Below the pieces are notes generated by a model, which did not search any database, was not told where the DNA came from, and saw only the letters and a list, made by a program, of their open reading frames with translations. The position numbers and the translations under genes are program-made. DNA of 64,000 nt from Aeromicrobium phoceense (GTDB taxonomy: Bacteria > Actinomycetota > Actinomycetes > Propionibacteriales > Nocardioidaceae): positions 434,001-498,000 of the forward strand of contig NZ_JACEOG010000001.1 in assembly GCF_013868155.1 (NCBI RefSeq). Direction: 5' to 3'. Shown here in pieces: positions 1 through 7,884 of this stretch (position 1 is its first letter; each line of letters opens with the position of its first letter).

Positions 1-702
1 GTCGCTCACGAGGTCGTCGGGCGCCCATGCGAGCGGCGTGTACGCCCCCATGCCGCCGGTGTTGGGCCCTTCGTCGCCGTCGAGGGCGCGCTTGAAGTCC
101 TGGGCCGGCTGCAGCGGCAGCACCGTCGAGCCGTCGGTGATCGCGAACAGCGAGACCTCCGGACCGTCGAGGTACTCCTCGATCACGACGCGGGCGCAGG
201 AGACGCCGTGGTCGAACGCGACCTGGCGGTCCTCGGTGACGACGACGCCCTTGCCGGCGGCGAGCGCGTCGTCCTTGACGACGTAGGGCGGGCCGAAGGT
301 GTCGAGCGCGTCGGCCACCTGCTCAGGGGTCTCGCAGACCCGGGCCATGGCGGTGGGGACGTCGGCGGCGGCCATGACCTGCTTCGCGAACGCCTTCGAG
401 CCCTCGAGCTGGGCCGCCTCGGCAGTGGGGCCGAAGCAGGCGATGCCGGCCTCCCGAACGGCGTCGGCGACGCCGGCCACCAAGGGCGCCTCGGGGCCGA
501 CGACGACCAGGCCGGCACCGATCCTCGTGGCGAGGTCGGCCACGGCCGCGCCGTCCAGTGGGTCGACCGGGTGCAGCGTGGCGACGGCCGCCATGCCCGG
601 GTTGCCCGGGGCGGCGTGGACCTCGGTGACCTGGGAGTCACGGGAGAGGGCCAGGGACAGGGCGTGCTCGCGGCCGCCGGTGCCGATGACGAGAACCTTC
701 AC
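1..702 (-). CDS. purD: Phosphoribosylamine-glycine ligase, N-terminal part (cut by window edge)
   Basis: PurD makes glycinamide ribonucleotide from phosphoribosylamine, glycine and ATP in de novo purine synthesis (cytosolic). The visible 234 residues begin with the family signature [14 protein letters not shown] and continue through the N domain into the ATP-grasp fold, where [15 protein letters not shown] matches the nucleotide-binding KADGLAAGKG segment and [10 protein letters not shown] is also visible. The rest of the usual ~420 residues lies left of the window. I chose the GTG at 702-700 because the signature begins immediately and a TAGGCT hexamer ends 6 nt upstream, the leaderless arrangement seen repeatedly here. 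purA lies about 3 kb away on the same strand, separated by an unrelated WXG-type operon. Confidence 0.96.
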   Translation of the reverse strand, partial: MKVLVIGTGGREHALSLALSRDSQVTEVHAAPGNPGMAAVATLHPVDPLDGAAVADLATRIGAGLVVVGPEAPLVAGVADAVREAGIACFGPTAEAAQLEGSKAFAKQVMAAADVPTAMARVCETPEQVADALDTFGPPYVVKDDALAAGKGVVVTEDRQVAFDHGVSCARVVIEEYLDGPEVSLFAITDGSTVLPLQPAQDFKRALDGDEGPNTGGMGAYTPLAWAPDDLVSD

Positions 703-708
703 CCGTCG

Positions 709-714
709 AGCCTA
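709..714 (-). promoter_or_regulatory. -10 element of leaderless purD transcript
   Basis: TAGGCT on the minus strand, 6 nt before the purD GTG. No Shine-Dalgarno fits in the gap, so the mRNA probably begins at the start codon. Inference from spacing only. Confidence 0.55.
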
Positions 715-737
715 GCGGCGCCCGGCGCCGGCACCGA

Positions 738-1283
738 TCACGACGGGGCGTCGGCGGAGCCGGCGGCGACCTCGCGAGCGAGCGCCACGAGGCCGTCCCA
801 CGGACGCGGCCCGTCGGTGCCGGTCAGGAACGAGGCCCACGTGAGGGGCTGCTCGACCGGGAGCGTGAGCTCGTCGAAGGCGCGGGTCCAGCCGGCCAGC
901 AGCCGCTCGTCGTAGCGGCCGGAGGCCAGCAGGAACGAGGTGACCGCCGAGACGGTGCCGCGACGGTCCTCGTCGTCCTCGCGCAGCAGCTCGGCGAGGT
1001 CGGCGCCGAACCCTTCGGCGTCGAACTCGGGCCACGAGGCGGCCGCGTGCAGCCCGTCGCGCAGCAGGTCGGGCAGGCGGTCCCAGTCGGTGAGGTCCTC
1101 GCGGTGGGGTCCGAACGCGATCGTGGCCAGCGCCGCGACGACGCCGTGGGCCCCGATGGCCGCGAAGAAGCCCGCCATCGCCTCGGGGCGCCGGTGCTGC
1201 CGCTCCAGCACCCGCATGAGGCGGGTGAAGCGCGCCGCCTGCTGCCGCGAGACGAGATCGGAGGGCGGGAGGACGTCAGTCAT
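738..1283 (-). CDS. Hypothetical protein, last gene of WXG-like operon
   Basis: I do not recognise this 181-residue protein. It opens with MTDVLPPSDLVSRQQAARF, looks mostly helical, and has a small-residue hydrophobic stretch (AAIGAHGVVAALATIAFG, about residues 43-60) that is too weak to call a membrane helix. The C-terminus is acidic to neutral with many Trp and Leu (residues 140-170). Its ATG lies 8 bp inside the preceding gene (which ends at 1276), so the two are probably translationally coupled. As the fourth gene of an operon carrying a WXG100-like protein, a role as partner, chaperone or immunity-type protein is possible, but nothing in the sequence proves it. Confidence 0.8.
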   Translation of the reverse strand: MTDVLPPSDLVSRQQAARFTRLMRVLERQHRRPEAMAGFFAAIGAHGVVAALATIAFGPHREDLTDWDRLPDLLRDGLHAAASWPEFDAEGFGADLAELLREDDEDRRGTVSAVTSFLLASGRYDERLLAGWTRAFDELTLPVEQPLTWASFLTGTDGPRPWDGLVALAREVAAGSADAPS

Positions 1284-2022
1284 CGGCCACCTGGGACCTG
1301 CGGCCCGTGACGACGTCGCCCAGCGCCGCGACGACCTCCTCGAGGGTGAGCGGGACGAGCGAGACCTCGACCTCCTCGTTGCCGGTGCGGGGCGCGTGCT
1401 CGACGCGGTACCAGCCCTGGGCGCCCGCGTCGACGACGGTGACGGAGGCGTCGACGTCGCGCTCGGCCCAGTTGCCCGTCGCGCGCCAGGCCAGGCGCCA
1501 CCCCTCGAGGATCGGATCGAGCGCCGCGTCACCGCTCGGGTCGACGCCGTCGAGCGTCATGGCCGCGTCGATGACCGTGGTGTTCGTGCCCACGGTGTCG
1601 CGGTCGTCGACGACCTCGCGGTCGAAGATCGCCAGCCACTGGCGCAGCTGGTCACGCAGCAGGCCGAGCTCGGTGGCCGTCACGACGACCGCGCCCTCGG
1701 CGTCGGGCGTGCTGGTGGTGGCGCGGCCGTCGGGCATCCAGCCGATGAACAGGGGCTTCAGGGTGGCGCCGTCGAAGCGCTCGACGACGATGCTGCGTGC
1801 CGGGCCCACCGCGACCTCGACCAGGCTCGCGGCCGTGGGATGGACGCCCGTGGAGGTCACGAGTCCCTCCTGGCGCAGGCGGGTGGGCGCGTCGCCCGGG
1901 CTGATCCGGCCCGCATGGACCTCGGCGAGCTTGATCAGGTCGTCGTAGCCGACGGTCAGCTGCAGGAAGGTCTCGTCGAGTTTCGGCACGGTGGCTCCAG
2001 CGTTCGCAGGGGTGTCGTTCAT
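1276..2022 (-). CDS. EspG-like protein of a WXG operon (tentative)
   Basis: This 248-residue protein has no signal peptide or membrane span. The alternating beta and helix pattern, length and position next to a WXG100-like protein recall EspG-type chaperones, which in mycobacteria bind PE/PPE substrates of type VII secretion. That assignment rests on general resemblance (YDDLIKLAEVHAGRISPGD early; EGAVVVTATELGLLRDQLR mid-protein) rather than a diagnostic motif. The ATG at 2022 sits 7 nt after the stop of the upstream gene and its end overlaps the next gene by 8 bp, so it lies within one operon (3513 to 738). No EccC, EccD or mycosin gene is present nearby. If not EspG-like, it is simply an uncharacterised cytosolic protein. 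Confidence 0.7.
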   Translation of the reverse strand: MNDTPANAGATVPKLDETFLQLTVGYDDLIKLAEVHAGRISPGDAPTRLRQEGLVTSTGVHPTAASLVEVAVGPARSIVVERFDGATLKPLFIGWMPDGRATTSTPDAEGAVVVTATELGLLRDQLRQWLAIFDREVVDDRDTVGTNTTVIDAAMTLDGVDPSGDAALDPILEGWRLAWRATGNWAERDVDASVTVVDAGAQGWYRVEHAPRTGNEEVEVSLVPLTLEEVVAALGDVVTGRRSQVADD

Positions 2023-2029
2023 GTCGTGA

Positions 2030-2986
2030 TCAGTCCCAGAAGGTGAGCGTGTCGCCGACGTCGGACCAGGTGTCGCCGTCGGTGACGGTGTCCCAGGCGT
2101 TCGAGGCCGTCTCGCTGATCTCGTCCCAGTGGTCGACGACCTCGGCCCCCGCCCAGACCAGGCCGGTGGTCACGGCGATGGCGCCGGTGACCGGGTTCGG
2201 TGCGATCAGGAACGCGGTCGTGGAGGCGCTGAAGGCGGTCTCGGCGACGTCGGCGACGTAGCCGGCACCCTCGCGCTCGAACGCGTCGATCGGGTTGCCC
2301 TGCTGGATGAGGTTGTTGACCCCGACGGCGGTGCTGTAGACGCCGCCGACGATGCCCAGGCCGCGCATGAGGCCCAGTCCGCCGGGATTGCGCGCGAGCG
2401 GGTCGGCCCAGCCCGCGGTGGGGAACCGAGTGCCCGGTCCGGCCCACTTCGGCAGCTTGTTGAGCAGCGCGGTGGGCGGCGCGGCGTGCCGGCCGCCACC
2501 GGAGAGCATCCAGCGGGCCCACTCGCCGGTGCGCCCGCCGGCGTTCGCCATGCGGGTCAGCATCTGGCGGCCGACGAGGCCGGTCTGGAAGATCGGCGCG
2601 ACGCCCGTGGCCATCTTCTTCATCTTGCCCAGCGCCGCGGCGATCGAGATGAGCGGGAAGTCGTCGTCGTTGCCGAAGATGTTGCCGAACTCGGCTCCGA
2701 GGTACTCGCCCAGCAGGTCGTTGAGGGTGTCGTTGATGGCGCCGAGCGACATCGAGACCTTGCCCTCACCCGACTCGTCGAGCAGCAGCGCGATGTCGGC
2801 GAGCCCGTTGAGCTTCTCGGCGGCGTCGTCCAGGAACGTCGCCTTGGCCTCGATGTTCTCCAGGCTCGGCAGCGCCACGGGGCTGGCCGACCTCGCCGAG
2901 GCGGCGTTCGAGCGGATCTTGCTGGCGAGCTCCTCGGCGCGCGTGGCCGAGAGCGTCAGCTGGTCGTAGTCCATCTCCACGGTCAT
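2030..2986 (-). CDS. WXG100-like N-terminal protein with hydrophobic C-terminal half
   Basis: 318 residues. Residues 1-95 look like a helical ESAT-6/WXG100-type hairpin (MTVEMDYDQL start, then long amphipathic helices rich in Ala, Leu and Asn), although a clear W-x-G turn is missing. Residues 200-290 contain glycine/alanine-rich hydrophobic stretches (LGIVGGVYSTAVG; a second around AFLIAPNPVTGAIAVTTGLVW), followed by an acidic tail ending DTLTFWD. This layout, a WXG-like head on a larger membrane-active or variable tail, is typical of larger type VII substrates. The ATG at 2986 overlaps the upstream stop as ATGA, so it is coupled to the 176-residue gene. Calling it a secreted effector is inference; no secretion machinery is in the window. 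Confidence 0.75.
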   Translation of the reverse strand: MTVEMDYDQLTLSATRAEELASKIRSNAASARSASPVALPSLENIEAKATFLDDAAEKLNGLADIALLLDESGEGKVSMSLGAINDTLNDLLGEYLGAEFGNIFGNDDDFPLISIAAALGKMKKMATGVAPIFQTGLVGRQMLTRMANAGGRTGEWARWMLSGGGRHAAPPTALLNKLPKWAGPGTRFPTAGWADPLARNPGGLGLMRGLGIVGGVYSTAVGVNNLIQQGNPIDAFEREGAGYVADVAETAFSASTTAFLIAPNPVTGAIAVTTGLVWAGAEVVDHWDEISETASNAWDTVTDGDTWSDVGDTLTFWD

Positions 2987-3513
2987 GAGCGCTGACTCTC
3001 CTTCAGTGCGGCCCACAGGGCGATGTGCTCGGGCGCCGCGAGCTTCGTCACGCGCGGCGCGATGAGGTCATACTCCCTGACGATCGACCACTCCGTCACC
3101 GCCACGTTGATCGGCGAGGCCCACCGGCGCGACGCCACGAGGACTCCGGCGTCGCAGCGCAGCGTCACCAGGTCGGGCAGCGAGCGACCGGTGTACTCCA
3201 TCCCGGGCAGGACGAATCCCGCGTCGCCGGTGATGGTGTGCCGCTTCCGGCGGACCAGTCCGCCGGGACTGCCCTGCGCGGTGGTCACCGTGGCGACCCG
3301 CGCGCCGTTCAGGCTGACCGGGACGCCGTCGTCGAAGACGCTGCGCCACTGGTTCGCCGCCCGCTCGGCCGCGGACCGGCGGTCCGTCACGTCGAGCTCG
3401 ACGACCGCGTCCTCGACCGTGGCCTCGATCAGGCCGTCGCGCACCACGACGCGCACCGGACCCCACCGGGCCCGGCGGAACGCCTGCCACTCGAACCGCT
3501 TCTCCTCGTTCAC
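2983..3513 (-). CDS. Hypothetical protein, first gene of WXG-like operon
   Basis: 176 residues from a GTG start (NEEKRFEWQAFRRARWGPVR). It is predicted cytosolic and beta-rich, without signal peptide or membrane helix. I recognise no domain. The sequence is rich in Val and Arg, with a conserved-looking segment around RVATVTTAQGSPGGLVRRKRH. Its stop overlaps the next start as ATGA, so it is the first gene of a four-gene unit running 3513 to 738. It begins about 30 bp after the end of purA on the same strand, so read-through from purA is possible. The function is unknown; partner of the WXG-like protein is only a guess from position. Confidence 0.75.
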   Translation of the reverse strand: MNEEKRFEWQAFRRARWGPVRVVVRDGLIEATVEDAVVELDVTDRRSAAERAANQWRSVFDDGVPVSLNGARVATVTTAQGSPGGLVRRKRHTITGDAGFVLPGMEYTGRSLPDLVTLRCDAGVLVASRRWASPINVAVTEWSIVREYDLIAPRVTKLAAPEHIALWAALKESQRS

Positions 3514-3543
3514 ACGTGCCCCCGTATGTGCCAGGTGTTCAGG

Positions 3544-4827
3544 TCAGAGCAGGTCGTGCAGGACGACCGTCTCCTCGCGGTCGGGACCCACGCCGACGGC
3601 GCTGATCCGCGAGCCGCTGATCGCCTCGATCTCGCGCACGTACGACTGCGCGTTCGCGGGCAGGTCGGAGAGCTCCCGGGCGCCGCTGATGTCCTCGGAC
3701 CAGCCCGGGAAGTACTCGAAGATCGGCTTCGCGTGGTGGAAGCCCGTCTGGGTCATCGGCATCTCGTCGACGCGCTCGCCGTCGACGTCGTACGCGACGC
3801 ACACCGGGATCTGGTCCCAGCCGGTCAGGACGTCGAGCTTGGTCATCACGAAGTCGGTGACGCCGTTGATGCGAGCCGCGTAGCGGGCCACGGGCGCGTC
3901 GTACCAGCCGCAGCGGCGCGGGCGGCCCGTCGTCGTGCCGAACTCGCCGCCGTTCTCGCGCAGGCGGTCGCCGTCGGCGTCGAACAGCTCGGTGGGGAAC
4001 GGGCCCTCGCCGACGCGGGTGGCGTAGGCCTTGACGATGCCGATCACGCGGGTGATCTCGGTGGGCGCGATGCCCGAGCCCGTGCACGCGCCGCCGGTGG
4101 TGGCCGACGAGCTGGTGACGAACGGGTAGGTGCCGTGGTCGACGTCGAGCAGCGTGGCCTGGCCGGCCTCGAGCAGCACCGTCTTGTCCTCTCGCAGGGC
4201 GTCGTGCAGCACGAGGGCGGTGTCGGCGACGAACGGCCGCAGGCGCTCGACGTGGCCGAGCAGGGACTCCACGATCTCCTCGGCCGACACGGCGCGTCGG
4301 TTGTAGACCTTGGTGAGGATCTGGTTCTTGAGGTCGAGCGCGCCCTCCACCTTCGCGCGGAGGATCTTCTCGTCGAAGAGGTCCTGCACGCGGATGCCGA
4401 GACGGTTCATCTTGTCGGCGTAGGTCGGGCCGATGCCGCGGCCGGTGGTGCCGATCTTGCGGCTCCCGAGGAAGCGCTCGTTGACCTTGTCCAGCGTGCG
4501 GTTGTAGTCGGCGATGATGTGCGCATTCGCACTGACGAGCAGGCGGGAGGTGTCGATCCCACGCGCGTTCAGGCCGTCGATCTCCTGGAAGAGCACGTCG
4601 AGGTCGATGACGACGCCGTTGCCGATCACCGGCACGCAGCCCGGGGTGAGGATGCCGCTCGGGAGCAGGTGCAGTGCGTACTTCTCGTCACCGATGACGA
4701 CGGTGTGGCCGGCGTTGTTGCCGCCGTTGAACTTCACGACGTAGTCGACGCGGCTGCCCAGGAGATCGGTCGCCTTGCCCTTGCCCTCGTCACCCCACTG
4801 GGCTCCGACGATCACGACTGCGGGCAT
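3544..4827 (-). CDS. purA: Adenylosuccinate synthetase
   Basis: PurA condenses IMP with aspartate using GTP to give adenylosuccinate, the first committed step to AMP. The 427-residue product has the full family length and begins [18 protein letters not shown], containing the GTP-binding phosphate loop and catalytic Asp/His region (GGNNAGHTV near residue 40). Other conserved blocks are visible: [11 protein letters not shown]-type residues ([16 protein letters not shown]) and the [10 protein letters not shown] segment. The ATG at 4827 follows a strong GGTGGAGGGG ribosome site; an in-frame ATG 12 codons earlier would prepend residues not typical of PurA. The leader holds a GC-rich hairpin close to the predicted transcript start. 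Confidence 0.97.
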   Translation of the reverse strand: MPAVVIVGAQWGDEGKGKATDLLGSRVDYVVKFNGGNNAGHTVVIGDEKYALHLLPSGILTPGCVPVIGNGVVIDLDVLFQEIDGLNARGIDTSRLLVSANAHIIADYNRTLDKVNERFLGSRKIGTTGRGIGPTYADKMNRLGIRVQDLFDEKILRAKVEGALDLKNQILTKVYNRRAVSAEEIVESLLGHVERLRPFVADTALVLHDALREDKTVLLEAGQATLLDVDHGTYPFVTSSSATTGGACTGSGIAPTEITRVIGIVKAYATRVGEGPFPTELFDADGDRLRENGGEFGTTTGRPRRCGWYDAPVARYAARINGVTDFVMTKLDVLTGWDQIPVCVAYDVDGERVDEMPMTQTGFHHAKPIFEYFPGWSEDISGARELSDLPANAQSYVREIEAISGSRISAVGVGPDREETVVLHDLL

Positions 4828-4853
4828 GCGAGCCACCCCTCCACCAGACGGAA

Positions 4854-4871
4854 AGCCCCGCAACGGGGGCT
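4854..4871 (-). promoter_or_regulatory. GC hairpin in purA 5' leader
   Basis: On the minus strand an AGCCCCC/GGGGCT-type stem with a short loop is followed by TTTCC, about 27 nt before the purA ATG. It resembles a weak intrinsic terminator or 5'-end stabiliser. It lies downstream of a TAGGAT hexamer, so it would be within the purA mRNA. Attenuation is inference. Confidence 0.45.
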
Positions 4872-4882
4872 CTTACTCGTCG

Positions 4883-4888
4883 ATCCTA
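4883..4888 (-). promoter_or_regulatory. Putative purA -10 element
   Basis: TAGGAT on the minus strand, in the divergent region between purA and the condensation-domain gene at 5086. It would start transcription a few bases before the leader hairpin. No convincing -35 is visible. Confidence 0.4.
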
Positions 4889-5013
4889 CCGAGAAGCGAG
4901 CGGCGCGGGGGCACAGGCCCGCGACCCGGGGGGCCATGAGCGCCTGCCAAATGAGACATCCGCACGAGTTCGTTCCGAGTGATGGACGTCACGGATTCCT
5001 GCAGTAGCCTTCC

Positions 5014-5031
5014 TGTAACTGCTCGTGTAAC
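5014..5031 (+). promoter_or_regulatory. TGTAAC direct repeat upstream of condensation-enzyme operon
   Basis: TGTAAC occurs twice with 12-bp start-to-start spacing, about 55-70 bp before the TTG start at 5086. It could be a regulator site or include the -10 region. The remainder of 4889-5085 shows no other clear element. Confidence 0.25.
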
Positions 5032-5085
5032 GGTGAGTTGCAGTGGGACTCCCCCGGGCCCAACGGCACTCGAAGGAGGACTCCC

Positions 5086-6477
5086 TTGCATCCCCATCGC
5101 CTGACGCTCGTCCCGGCGGGAGACATCCACCTCTGGGTGCCCCGCTCCTCGACGCTGCGCGCCTTCGCCACCGCTCCGCCGGACCCGCGCCCCGTCACCC
5201 CCGACCAGCAGCGCCGCCTCGACATCGCCAGCCTCCCGCGCCACGTCGACGACGAGGTCAACCCGTGGATCGGCCTGCGCGCCACGCTGCACGGTGCCGA
5301 CTTCGTCTCGCTCGCGGGCACGCTGCGCCGGTTCTGCGCCCGCCACGAGAGCCTGCGGTGCATGTTCGTCCGCCGCGACGACGGCAGCTACGAGCGCCGC
5401 ATCGTCGACGCCGAGCTGATCGGCTTCCAGCCGCGCCACGTGGGGCACTTCGCCGATCCCGGCGAGGCGTTCGACGCGGTGATGGCCGAGCTGGACGACC
5501 TCACCGGGCCGCTGTCGTGGCCCGCCGCCACGGTGATCACCGTGACCGACGAGAACGGCGACATCACCGTCTTCGCCGCCTTCGACCACGTGACCTTCGA
5601 CGGCTACAGCGCCTATCTGACGATGGGCGAGCTCAAGCTGCACCTCGAGGCCGAGCTGAACCACGCGCCGCTGCCGACCCCCGTGGGCAGCTACGTGGAC
5701 TTCGCCGTCGAGCAGCGCGCCATCCAGGACGCCATCACGGTCGACAGCCCCGCCCTCGAGCCCTGGCGGCGCGCCGCCGACGCCACCGGCAACCTGCCCG
5801 GCCTGCCCCGGGGCACGGGCGTCCGCCGGGGTGACCTGATCCAGCACCGGATGCGCTACCCGACCTTCGCCGGTCCCCGCCTGAGCAAGGCCTTCCACCG
5901 GTGGTGCGAGCGCAACGACGTCCCGCCCGCGCTGGCCTTCACGGCGGTGCTGCTGCGCGCCATGGTTGCCGAGGAGCCCGACGATCGCCTCACCGTGCTG
6001 ATGTCGACGCACAACCGCAACCGGCAGGAGTGGCACCAGGCGATCGGCTGGTTCTCCGGGATCGTGCCGATGACGGTCGACATGGGCCGCGACCTGCCCC
6101 TCACCGAGCTGGCCCGGCGCACGGCGGAGGCGTGGCAGCTCGCCCGCACCGCCGAGACGATCCCGCTGCCGCTGGCCAACCAGCTGCTCGGCACCACGAT
6201 GCGGCCCGCCGCGGTCGTGTCGTTCCTGGACTCGCGCCACTGCCCCGGGCGCGACGGCTGGGAGGAGATGGACTCCACCGTCTTCCTGGGCGAGGTCGAG
6301 CCCAGCGACGAGATGCACCTGTGGGTCAACTCGATGCCCTACGGCACCGAGCTGGTCCACCGCACCCCCGACACCCCGCCCTGCATCGAGTGGCTCGACC
6401 GCGTGATGAACCGGATGCGGGAGCAGATGGTGGCGGTCACGCGTGAGGTCAACGATCCGACGGAGGCACTGGCATGA
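5086..6477 (+). CDS. Stand-alone condensation-domain (PapA-like) acyltransferase, first of a pair
   Basis: 463 residues in the chloramphenicol-acetyltransferase/condensation-domain fold used by NRPS condensation domains and mycobacterial PapA acyltransferases, which join an acyl thioester to an alcohol or amine. The catalytic HxxxDG motif is visible as HVTFDG (H168 to G173), preceded by a beta strand (ITVFAAFD), as in the family. Length fits the PapA family (about 420-470). The start is a TTG at 5086 with an excellent AAGGAGGA 5 nt upstream; upstream in-frame codons would read through the ribosome site. The gene overlaps the next, related gene by ATGA. No NRPS or PKS is nearby, so the substrate is unknown. 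Confidence 0.88.
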   Translation: MHPHRLTLVPAGDIHLWVPRSSTLRAFATAPPDPRPVTPDQQRRLDIASLPRHVDDEVNPWIGLRATLHGADFVSLAGTLRRFCARHESLRCMFVRRDDGSYERRIVDAELIGFQPRHVGHFADPGEAFDAVMAELDDLTGPLSWPAATVITVTDENGDITVFAAFDHVTFDGYSAYLTMGELKLHLEAELNHAPLPTPVGSYVDFAVEQRAIQDAITVDSPALEPWRRAADATGNLPGLPRGTGVRRGDLIQHRMRYPTFAGPRLSKAFHRWCERNDVPPALAFTAVLLRAMVAEEPDDRLTVLMSTHNRNRQEWHQAIGWFSGIVPMTVDMGRDLPLTELARRTAEAWQLARTAETIPLPLANQLLGTTMRPAAVVSFLDSRHCPGRDGWEEMDSTVFLGEVEPSDEMHLWVNSMPYGTELVHRTPDTPPCIEWLDRVMNRMREQMVAVTREVNDPTEALA

Positions 6478-7874
6478 GGATGACCCGCATCGAGGAGCTC
6501 GACACCATCGACGGTGACGTGTTCCTGCTCCGCCCGTCCGAGGAGTCCTACGCGGCCCTCGCGGTCGCGCCCGCGAACGAGCACCGGCCCTCCTACATGC
6601 AGGACCAGCACCTGCGGCTGCGTCGGGCGATGGAGCGAGTCGGGTCGGCCGACGCCAACTGGCTCGGCCTGTGCTTCGACGTCCCGGGCCCGCTGGACGT
6701 CGATGCTCTGCAGCGCGCGGCCACGACGTGGGTCCGCCGGCACGAGGTCCTCTGGGGCACCTTCCGGGACAACCCCGACGACCCCGACGGCGAGATGACC
6801 CGCCATGCGGTCGCGCCCGAGGACATGACGCTCACCGTCACGCCGCTCGGCTCGCACCCCGGGCCGGACGTGAACAACGTGCTGCTCAAGCACTTCAGCG
6901 ACGCCGTCGACCCGATCGACAACTTCGGCTACGCGATCGCGGGCGTCTCCGGCGACGACACGTCCACCATCTTCTGCGGCTTCGACCACTGCTACGGCGA
7001 CGGCTTCAGCGTCCTGCTGGGCTACATGGAGCTCTCCCAGCTGTACGCCAACGAGACCGGCGCCGAGCACGTCGAGCTGCCCCCGGTGAAGGGCTACATG
7101 ACGTACGCCCAGGAGGAGCGCGCCGACGCGCAGCAGTACGACATCGAGCACCCGTCCATGCAGTTCTGGGCCGACTACGCGATGGACGGCGTGGTCGCCA
7201 AGGACGGATTCCCCATGGACCTCGGGATCGCCGAGGGCGAGCGGTTCTGGCTGATCCCCATGGACTACGACATCCTCACCGCCGAGGAGTGCGACCGGCT
7301 CGAGGCCATCGCCAAGGAGGAGGAGGCCACGTTCCCGTCGGTCGTCTACGCCTCGTTCGCGCTGGCGGCGCGCGACCTGGCCGGCCGGAGCGCGTACCGG
7401 TTCTTCAACCCCGTCGCGACGCGCGACACCGCCGAGACGCTCGTGACGATGGGCTGGATGATCAACGTCCTGCCCATCCACATCCCGGTCGGACCCGAGG
7501 ACACGCTCTTCGAGGTCGCCCGCGACGTGCGCCAGAAGTTCCGCGAGGCCCGTGTCTGCGAGCCGGTGCCGGCGCTGCGGGTCATGGAGGTCGTCCAGGA
7601 GGTCTTCGGCTTCTCGCTCGAGGACACCCACCGGCCGGCGATCGTGTCCTACCTCGACGGCCGGATGATCCCCGGCCAGGAGAAGTGGGCGCAGGACCGC
7701 TTCCACGGGACCACCGGCCAGGGCTACGACGACAACGTGAACGTGTGGATCAACCGCACGCCCACCGAGCTCTACGTCATGTGCAGCGTCCCGCAGACGC
7801 CCACGGCGGTCGAGAACGTCAACGCGTTCTTCACGTACGCCTCGAACGTCCTGCGAGGTGCGCTCACCCGCTAA
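6474..7874 (+). CDS. Stand-alone condensation-domain (PapA-like) acyltransferase, second of a pair
   Basis: 466 residues, same fold as the preceding gene but clearly diverged from it. The active-site motif reads HCYGDG (H172 to G177), again after a beta strand (STIFCGFD). A second conserved region, IVSYLDGRMIPGQ, corresponds to VVSFLDSRHCPGR in the partner and probably forms the channel-closing loop. The ATG overlaps the stop of the first gene (ATGA), so the two are translated together, perhaps as a heterodimer or as successive enzymes. In mycobacteria PapA enzymes acylate trehalose or phthiocerol lipids; here no polyketide genes occur, but a lipid kinase follows directly, which hints at a lipid substrate. 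Confidence 0.88.
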   Translation: MRMTRIEELDTIDGDVFLLRPSEESYAALAVAPANEHRPSYMQDQHLRLRRAMERVGSADANWLGLCFDVPGPLDVDALQRAATTWVRRHEVLWGTFRDNPDDPDGEMTRHAVAPEDMTLTVTPLGSHPGPDVNNVLLKHFSDAVDPIDNFGYAIAGVSGDDTSTIFCGFDHCYGDGFSVLLGYMELSQLYANETGAEHVELPPVKGYMTYAQEERADAQQYDIEHPSMQFWADYAMDGVVAKDGFPMDLGIAEGERFWLIPMDYDILTAEECDRLEAIAKEEEATFPSVVYASFALAARDLAGRSAYRFFNPVATRDTAETLVTMGWMINVLPIHIPVGPEDTLFEVARDVRQKFREARVCEPVPALRVMEVVQEVFGFSLEDTHRPAIVSYLDGRMIPGQEKWAQDRFHGTTGQGYDDNVNVWINRTPTELYVMCSVPQTPTAVENVNAFFTYASNVLRGALTR

Positions 7875-7877
7875 CGT
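7872..7877 (+). promoter_or_regulatory. -10 element supporting GTG start at 7885
   Basis: TAACGT followed by 7 nt and then GTG. This overlaps the end of the preceding gene and suggests a separate leaderless transcript for the lipid kinase gene. Confidence 0.45.
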
Positions 7878-7884
7878 CAGTGGG

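Noticed and set aside
3025-5007. Long open frame (660 codons) on the plus strand opposite purA
   Set aside because: It is antisense to purA and the 176-residue gene; composition is Arg/Gly/Val/Asp-rich as expected from GC-rich codon shadow, and it has no domain or ribosome site.
5086-7874. Part of a nonribosomal peptide or polyketide cluster
   Set aside because: No adenylation, carrier, ketosynthase or thioesterase gene is within the window; the neighbours are a lipid kinase and housekeeping genes.
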